Origin: Candidatus Korarchaeum sp.
GTDB lineage: Archaea; Korarchaeota; Korarchaeia; Korarchaeales; Korarchaeaceae
Reading direction: 5' to 3'
NCBI GenBank assembly: GCA_020833055.1
Contig: JAJHQZ010000001.1
Span: 310,001-374,000 of the forward strand
Length of the DNA stretch: 64,000 bases
The translations under genes and the position numbers were made by a program. The stretch's first letter is position 1, and each line of letters starts with the position of its first letter. Below, in pieces: positions 59,819-64,000 of the stretch. A model generated the notes under the pieces. The model saw nothing but the letters and a program-made list of their open reading frames with translations. It made no database searches and was not told the origin of the DNA.

Positions 59819-60689
59819 GCTCCCCTTCTCGAAGGCTGCAGCTGAATTACTGAAGGACATGACTTTAGAGGACTTAGCTGAGGATCCTATGCTGGAGGAA
59901 GTCAGGAAACTCGCTAGAGAGAGGCTAATGATAGCTATAAGGGGGAAGGGGTTCCACGCAGAGAGGAGCCAGCCCCTAGAAGTTTACTCATTCGTCGCGG
60001 CTAAGTTGATAGCAGCCGCAGCAGGTAGGAATGTGCTAGCTAGATTAGCTAATTACGAAGCTAAGAGGTTCATGAAGAAGTGCCAGAGTATGAGCTTGGA
60101 TCAGCTCAGAGCAATAGCTAGGGAGCTGGGTATCGAGCTGAAGGGCGATGGGGAGCTCTGGATGGACTTAGCTAGTTACTTGAGGGGAGCATCTAAGATA
60201 GGGGGAGCGAGGTGGAGGTTAGTGAACAGGGTAGTCTCTAGGGGCTTCGTCCTGATAGATGAGTACGAGCTCGGGAGGATCTTAGCGGAGTACGTCAGGG
60301 AGAACGTGATGAATACACCTCAAGTAGAACTACCAGATAGGCTTAAGAGGATAGCTGATGAGATCTCAGAGATCTCCTCGAGATCGAGGAGGCCCGTGGA
60401 TACTAAGGGGGATGAGTTACCTCCCTGCATAGAGGAGCTCGTAGAGAAGGTGAAGAGGGGGGAGAACGTGAGCCATCAAGCTAGGTTCACTCTGGCTTCA
60501 TTCCTACTCAGCAGGGGATGGAAGGAGGAGAGAGTGATAGATTTGTTCAGGTCCCTCCCAGATTTCAGCGAGAAGGTAACGACGTATCAAGTCTCACATA
60601 TAGCTAAGAGGAGATATAAGCCCCCAAGCTGCGATACTATGAGGGAGTGGGGCCTCTGCCCCGGGGATTGCGGGAGGAGGAGGGTCTGA
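59799..60689 (+). CDS. priL: DNA primase large subunit PriL
   Basis: The iron-sulfur subunit of the primase (296 residues). The C-terminal domain has the four cysteines of the 4Fe-4S site: CIEELVEKV, then CDTMREWGLCPGDC. PSCDTM, GLCP and the preceding TYQVSHIAKRR are typical of PriL. N-terminal helices include EVYSFVAAKLIAAAAGRNVLARLANYEAKRF. Translation begins at TTG within the PCNA gene, a 20-base overlap. PriS follows with another overlap. Confidence 0.93.
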   Translation: MPTSKFELPFSKAAAELLKDMTLEDLAEDPMLEEVRKLARERLMIAIRGKGFHAERSQPLEVYSFVAAKLIAAAAGRNVLARLANYEAKRFMKKCQSMSLDQLRAIARELGIELKGDGELWMDLASYLRGASKIGGARWRLVNRVVSRGFVLIDEYELGRILAEYVRENVMNTPQVELPDRLKRIADEISEISSRSRRPVDTKGDELPPCIEELVEKVKRGENVSHQARFTLASFLLSRGWKEERVIDLFRSLPDFSEKVTTYQVSHIAKRRYKPPSCDTMREWGLCPGDCGRRRV

Positions 60690-61786
60690 TAGAGGAGCTC
60701 TTCAGGTCTTACTACAGGTCGATGAGGGGAGCCATATATGTGAAGGACGTAGCTAAGAGGGAGTTCATGTTCAGGGGGTTCGATGGGAAGGTGAGGAGGC
60801 ACATATCATTCAGGGATCTGGAGGAGTTGAGGAGGCACTTGATATACGAGCCCCCTCTCGATGCTTACTACAGCGTCTCACTCTACGAGAGGCCGGAGGC
60901 TGAGATGGAGGACAAGGGCAGGATAAAAGCGGATCTACTCTTCGATATAGATTCCAGCGATCTGAGGGATGAGGGATGCGAGAGGGGATCTATATGGAGA
61001 TGTAAGAACTGCGGTAAATCCGGGATGGGGCTCAGCCCTCAGAGCTGCCCTAATTGCGGTTCCGATAAGTTGGAGGTGAACCACTGGTTGAACGAGAGGT
61101 GCATAGAGGTGAGCAAGGAGGAAGTAAGGAAGCTGATAGATGTGCTGACGCAGGACTTTGGCGTAGATCCCGATTGGATCCTGATAGCTTACACTGGGAA
61201 CAGGGGGTTCCACGTCAGAGTGACTGAGGGCCCCTTGACACTACTAGGGAAGGAGGAGAGGAGGGAGATCGCTCAATACGTCATGGCGAGCGGCTTAGAT
61301 ATTTCAAGCTTCATAATCCCAGATGGTAGGGGATTCAGGATAGATCAGAGGAACGGTCACGTAGCTAGGGCCCTAAAATACATAGGGGAGCCCAGGGTGA
61401 GTTCGAGGGATAGGAGGAGGATGGAAGAGCTCTTAAAGAGCTCGATAGAGAGAGTGAGAGTTAAGGTAGATTGGATGGTCACCATGGACACCGGGAGGCT
61501 GACTAGGATACCCAATAGCTTGCACGGTAAGACCGGTTTCAGGGCGCTCAGCTTGACTTTGGATGAGTATAGGAGGATGAACCCATTCAAAGACGCTATA
61601 GGCCTTCCAGCTGAGCCTGAGATGAAAGTGAGGATCAAGATGAGAGTACCTGCTTTCAGGATGAGGGATGAGAGCTTCGGGCCTTACGATGAGGGTGAGG
61701 AGCAAGTCCTACCAGCTCACGCAGCTGTCTTCTTGATATTGAGGGGAAGAGCCGATCCGATGGAAGGTAATGGTCTTGAAGTATAG
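60647..61786 (+). CDS. priS: DNA primase small (catalytic) subunit PriS
   Basis: The catalytic primase subunit, making RNA/DNA primers. The active site LLFDIDSSD has the Asp pair and YTGNRGFHVRV the downstream His. Between them are four Cys (CKNCG, CPNCG) of the zinc knuckle; GLDISSFIIPDGRGFRIDQRNGHVARALKYIG and MDTGRLTRIPNSLHGKTGFRALSL follow. It overlaps PriL by 43 bases if it starts at GTG 60647; a TTG at 60668 or the ATG at 60725 would shorten it. The first residues carry no motif, so the exact start is open. Confidence 0.94.
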   Translation: MGPLPRGLREEEGLIEELFRSYYRSMRGAIYVKDVAKREFMFRGFDGKVRRHISFRDLEELRRHLIYEPPLDAYYSVSLYERPEAEMEDKGRIKADLLFDIDSSDLRDEGCERGSIWRCKNCGKSGMGLSPQSCPNCGSDKLEVNHWLNERCIEVSKEEVRKLIDVLTQDFGVDPDWILIAYTGNRGFHVRVTEGPLTLLGKEERREIAQYVMASGLDISSFIIPDGRGFRIDQRNGHVARALKYIGEPRVSSRDRRRMEELLKSSIERVRVKVDWMVTMDTGRLTRIPNSLHGKTGFRALSLTLDEYRRMNPFKDAIGLPAEPEMKVRIKMRVPAFRMRDESFGPYDEGEEQVLPAHAAVFLILRGRADPMEGNGLEV

Positions 61787-62267
61787 GGATATAATAAGGG
61801 AGGTAATCCTAGCTATCTCGGAGGGTAAAGTGAGCCCCTCCCTAATAGCAGAGATAAAGGCCGCTGAGGAATCCCTATCTAAGGACCTACCGAAGGGCTT
61901 GGAGGGGAGGGTCTACGCTAGAGCTTCGGAGGTCCTGAGGAACCTGAGGGTAGAGCTAGAGAACTCGATGAAGCTTATGGATCTATTCATCAAAGCAGCT
62001 TACGGGGCTGAGCTAGAGCCGATCGAGAGGAAGATTAAGGCCGATGAAGTAGTTAAGGAGGTAGTTGAGGAGAGGGCTTACGGGCCCCTCGGTTCCATGG
62101 CCATGTCACTAGTAACGTTTAAAACTCAAGTACCCAAGTTCGTTGGTGTGGACATGAGGATATACGGTCCCTTCTCAGAGGGTGACATCGCGTTGATACC
62201 TGAGGAGAACGCTCAAGCCCTCAAGTCTAGCGGGGCTGTGGAGGTGATGGAGGATGCAAGTCCCTGA
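61770..62267 (+). CDS. gins51: GINS complex subunit (Gins51/15-like)
   Basis: A 165-residue GINS protein, part of the replicative CMG-like helicase complex with MCM and GAN/Cdc45. The N-terminal helical domain ends near residue 110, and a small C-terminal B-domain follows, KFVGVDMRIYGPFSEGDIALIPEENAQAL, the segment that in archaeal Gins51 has YGPF...GD-L-P pattern. The A-B order marks it as the Gins51-type subunit. It overlaps PriS by 17 bases, extending the replication operon. The start GTG/ATG ambiguity does not affect the domains. Confidence 0.87.
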   Translation: MVLKYRDIIREVILAISEGKVSPSLIAEIKAAEESLSKDLPKGLEGRVYARASEVLRNLRVELENSMKLMDLFIKAAYGAELEPIERKIKADEVVKEVVEERAYGPLGSMAMSLVTFKTQVPKFVGVDMRIYGPFSEGDIALIPEENAQALKSSGAVEVMEDASP

Positions 62268-62532
62268 GAAGATCAACACTTACTGCCCTAGGTGTAAGAA
62301 GCACACCCCTCACAAGGTCTCCATCTACAAGGCTGGCAGGGCGAGGAAGCTCTCGTGGGGCCAGAGGCAGTTGGAGAGGAAGAGGAGGGGTTACGGTGGC
62401 GAGCCCAGGGGGATGCTCAGGAGGAAAGCTAAAACTACTAAGAAGGCTTTGCTGGTCCTGACATGCGAGGAGTGCGGCAGGAAAGTTATGAGGAACTTGG
62501 GAAGACTGGCGAAGGTTGAGATACAGAGGTGA
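62254..62532 (+). CDS. rpl44e: Ribosomal protein eL44 (L44e/L42A)
   Basis: A 92-residue large-subunit protein at the E site. It begins [53 protein letters not shown], and [20 protein letters not shown] ends it; the CPRC and CEEC pairs form a zinc site. It overlaps the GINS gene by 14 bases. In many archaea L44e and S27e follow one another, as here. Confidence 0.95.
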   Translation: MQVPEKINTYCPRCKKHTPHKVSIYKAGRARKLSWGQRQLERKRRGYGGEPRGMLRRKAKTTKKALLVLTCEECGRKVMRNLGRLAKVEIQR

Positions 62533-62536
62533 TCGC

Positions 62537-62737
62537 ATGAGGGAGCTAATCCCCTTACCCAAGAGCTACTTCGTTAGAGTTAGATGTCCCAAGTGCGGGA
62601 ACGAGCAGATAATATTCTCGCACGTATCCAGAGTAGTCAGGTGCCAGGTCTGCGATGAGGTCCTAGCGAGGCCCAGGGGAGGGAAGGCCGAGATCTTAGC
62701 CCCTCAGATGGAGAAATTGGGGGCTAGAAGCTACTAA
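62537..62737 (+). CDS. rps27e: Ribosomal protein eS27
   Basis: A 66-residue small-subunit zinc-ribbon protein: [23 protein letters not shown] supplies the four Cys. I start at ATG 62537, four bases after the L44e stop, with GAGGTGA upstream. The gene ends the replication/ribosome operon; the next 115 bases contain no gene. In many archaea eIF2alpha follows S27e, but not here. Confidence 0.94.
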   Translation: MRELIPLPKSYFVRVRCPKCGNEQIIFSHVSRVVRCQVCDEVLARPRGGKAEILAPQMEKLGARSY

Positions 62738-62852
62738 TCTTTTCCTTTAGGGGATTTTGATCTCAGCTCATTATGATCCGCAGCAGTAATCCATCTGAAC
62801 ATTTGCTCAGTTTAGCTTAAATCTGAGTGAGATCAAGCTCATCGGTGATAGC

Positions 62853-63089
62853 TTGGAGAAGCCCAGCGTAACTGTAGATGCCAGGGGTCTAACGTGCCCC
62901 GGCCCCCTGACTAATCTGATAAAGGCCTATAGGAAGGCCAATGTGGGCGATATAATAGAGGTTTTAGCGACAGACCCAGGATTCAAGCCGGACTTAGAGG
63001 CTTGGGCTAGGAGGACTGAGAACGAGATAATAAGCGTATCAGAGGAAGGAGGAGTTATAAGAGCCCTGATAAGGGTCAAGAAGAAGTAG
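62853..63089 (+). CDS. tusA: TusA/SirA-family sulfur-carrier protein
   Basis: A 78-residue TusA-like protein of the two-layer alpha/beta fold. The CPGP motif (ARGLTCPGPLTNLIKAYRK) holds the cysteine that carries sulfur as a persulfide, and VGDIIEVLATDPGFKPDLEAWARRT follows. Translation appears to start at TTG 62853. The gene is nine bases upstream of the flavoprotein gene, suggesting shared roles in sulfur metabolism; whether it serves tRNA thiolation or sulfide oxidation is not clear. Confidence 0.85.
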   Translation: MEKPSVTVDARGLTCPGPLTNLIKAYRKANVGDIIEVLATDPGFKPDLEAWARRTENEIISVSEEGGVIRALIRVKKK

Positions 63090-63098
63090 GGGATTCCC

Positions 63099-64000
63099 AT
63101 GAAAGTCCTCGTGATCGGAGGGGGAGATGGAGGTACTATATTCGCTAATAGGCTGGCTAGAAGGGCCCCCAGGGATGTGGAGATAGAGGTAATAGATAAG
63201 TCGGATGTGCACTACTACCAGCCCGGCTTCCTCTTCGTAGCAATAGGGGAGAGCAGTAGGGAGAGGATAAGCAAGAGCAGGAGCAAGATATACAGCAGGG
63301 GTGTGAAGTTCACGCGGGCTGAGGTTGAGAAGGTAGATCTGGATGATAGGAAGGTGAGGCTGAAGGGAGGGGAATTGAGGAGTTACGATTATTTAGTAAT
63401 TTCCACTGGCTCAGTAATGAATTACGATGATATTCCCGGATTCATGGGTAATGTAGATCACTTCTGGACGTTAGAAGACGCTGAGAAGCTCCACAGAAAG
63501 GTGAAGGAGTTCAAAGGGGGGAAGGTGGTAGTCGGGATAGGGGGCCTAACTTATAAGTGTCCCGTAGCCCCCCTTGAGATAGCTTTCCTCTTGGACGATT
63601 ACTTCAGGGCCAAGGGGATGAGGGAGAAGGTCGATATGAAGTTCATCTCTCCCCTGGAGAGGCCATACGGCCCCAGGTTGCTCAATAGGGTGATAGTCGA
63701 GGAGATGAAGAGGAGGAATATAGAGCCAATCACTTTCTTCACTGTCGATAGGGTGGATGGCGAGAGCAGGAAAGTGATATCTATGGAGGGGGATTCCCTC
63801 GATTACGATCTCCTAGTGCTATCACCTCCCCATAGAGGCGCTGATCTGATCTTCAACTCCGGAATAGGGGATGATGAAGGCTGGATACCAGTGGATAAGC
63901 ACTACCTGAATGTGAAGGGCTACGATGATGCCTTCGCGATAGGGGATGCTACAAACCTCCCGGTCCCGAAGACCGGGGTCATAGCTCACTTCGAAGCTTC
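63099..64000 (+). CDS. sqr: Sulfide:quinone oxidoreductase-like flavoprotein, 3' end outside window
   Basis: The first 300 residues of a FAD-dependent oxidoreductase, continuing past the end of the window. VLVIGGGDGGTIFANRLARRAP is the FAD-binding fold, VHYYQPGFLFVAIG and DYLVISTG follow, and TYKCPVAPLEIAFLLDDYF carries the conserved Cys of the SQR/flavocytochrome c sulfide dehydrogenase active site. AIGDATNLPVPKTGVIAHFEA is the typical second FAD motif near the C-terminus. SQR passes electrons from sulfide to quinone; this member may be a related sulfur-compound enzyme. Substrate and electron acceptor are not known. Confidence 0.82.
   Translation, partial: MKVLVIGGGDGGTIFANRLARRAPRDVEIEVIDKSDVHYYQPGFLFVAIGESSRERISKSRSKIYSRGVKFTRAEVEKVDLDDRKVRLKGGELRSYDYLVISTGSVMNYDDIPGFMGNVDHFWTLEDAEKLHRKVKEFKGGKVVVGIGGLTYKCPVAPLEIAFLLDDYFRAKGMREKVDMKFISPLERPYGPRLLNRVIVEEMKRRNIEPITFFTVDRVDGESRKVISMEGDSLDYDLLVLSPPHRGADLIFNSGIGDDEGWIPVDKHYLNVKGYDDAFAIGDATNLPVPKTGVIAHFEA

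Noticed and set aside
1-64000. CRISPR arrays, insertion sequences, prophage or integrative elements
   Set aside because: No regularly spaced repeats, transposase, integrase or phage-type gene is visible, and composition does not shift except for the A/T-rich gap at 22.5 kb.

Overview
The window is a stretch of archaeal chromosome. Signs of this are eukaryote-like ribosomal proteins (S8e, S27e, S30e, L30e, L44e), RNA polymerase subunits A, B and H, EF-1alpha, a thermosome, fibrillarin with Nop5 and Gar1, SRP19, Elf1, family D DNA polymerase, PCNA, PriS/PriL and GINS, plus TATA boxes 24-35 bases before many starts. Coding strands are purine-rich, arginine is written almost only AGG/AGA and isoleucine mostly ATA, as in hyperthermophiles. 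The mix of PolD, an undivided RNA polymerase A subunit, an undivided B subunit, S30e and Elf1 points to a Korarchaeum-like organism. That assignment is inference from gene content. I saw no insertion sequence, integrase, phage gene or CRISPR array; this is dense housekeeping sequence.

Layout. 1-3.1 kb: the 3' end of fructose-bisphosphate aldolase/phosphatase, triosephosphate isomerase, an AMMECR1 protein, a glycosyltransferase and tRNA-Leu(TAG). 3.1-9.7 kb: a MoxR/VWA pair, a cytidylate-kinase-like protein, the t6A enzymes Kae1 and Sua5, methionine aminopeptidase, Hjc and tRNA-splicing endonuclease. 9.9-17.1 kb: a Gfo/Idh/MocA dehydrogenase, a UbiA lipid prenyltransferase, RqcH followed by three CBS-only proteins, an EMC6-like membrane protein and archease. 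17.2-22.4 kb: L3-L4-L23-L2-S19 ending in tRNA-Ser(TGA), facing the EF-1alpha/S10 pair. 22.7-29.4 kb: a small membrane protein, phosphohexomutase, an OPT-like transporter, a degenerate GAPDH relative overlapping pgk, and MTA phosphorylase. 29.5-34.5 kb: thermosome, then three membrane or surface proteins including two polysaccharide-polymerase-like paralogues. 34.5-39.1 kb: S8e, SRP19, Gar1, THEP1 NTPase, Trm1 and the S30e-Nop5-fibrillarin operon. 39.2-44.6 kb: a COG2433 (DUF460) protein, an anchored surface protein, GlmS and an Sm-like protein. 44.6-54.2 kb: rpoH-rpoB-rpoA-L30e-nusA-S12-S7. 54.4-62.7 kb: an unaccompanied 2-oxoacid:ferredoxin oxidoreductase gamma subunit, Elf1, then a replication operon (PolD large subunit, small OB-fold protein, PCNA, PriL, PriS, GINS) running into L44e and S27e. 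62.8-64 kb: a TusA-like protein and a truncated sulfide:quinone-oxidoreductase-like flavoprotein.

The genes mostly serve translation, RNA modification, transcription and replication, packed in operons whose neighbours overlap by 1 to about 40 bases. The points most worth a second look are: Kae1 with no ordinary start codon; a GAPDH-like protein lacking the catalytic-cysteine region beside pgk; an RNA polymerase A subunit with unusual bridge-helix and trigger-loop residues; an uncharacterised OB-fold protein inside the replisome operon; CBS-only proteins behind rqcH; and a possible small RNA or micro-ORF beside the S10 gene.
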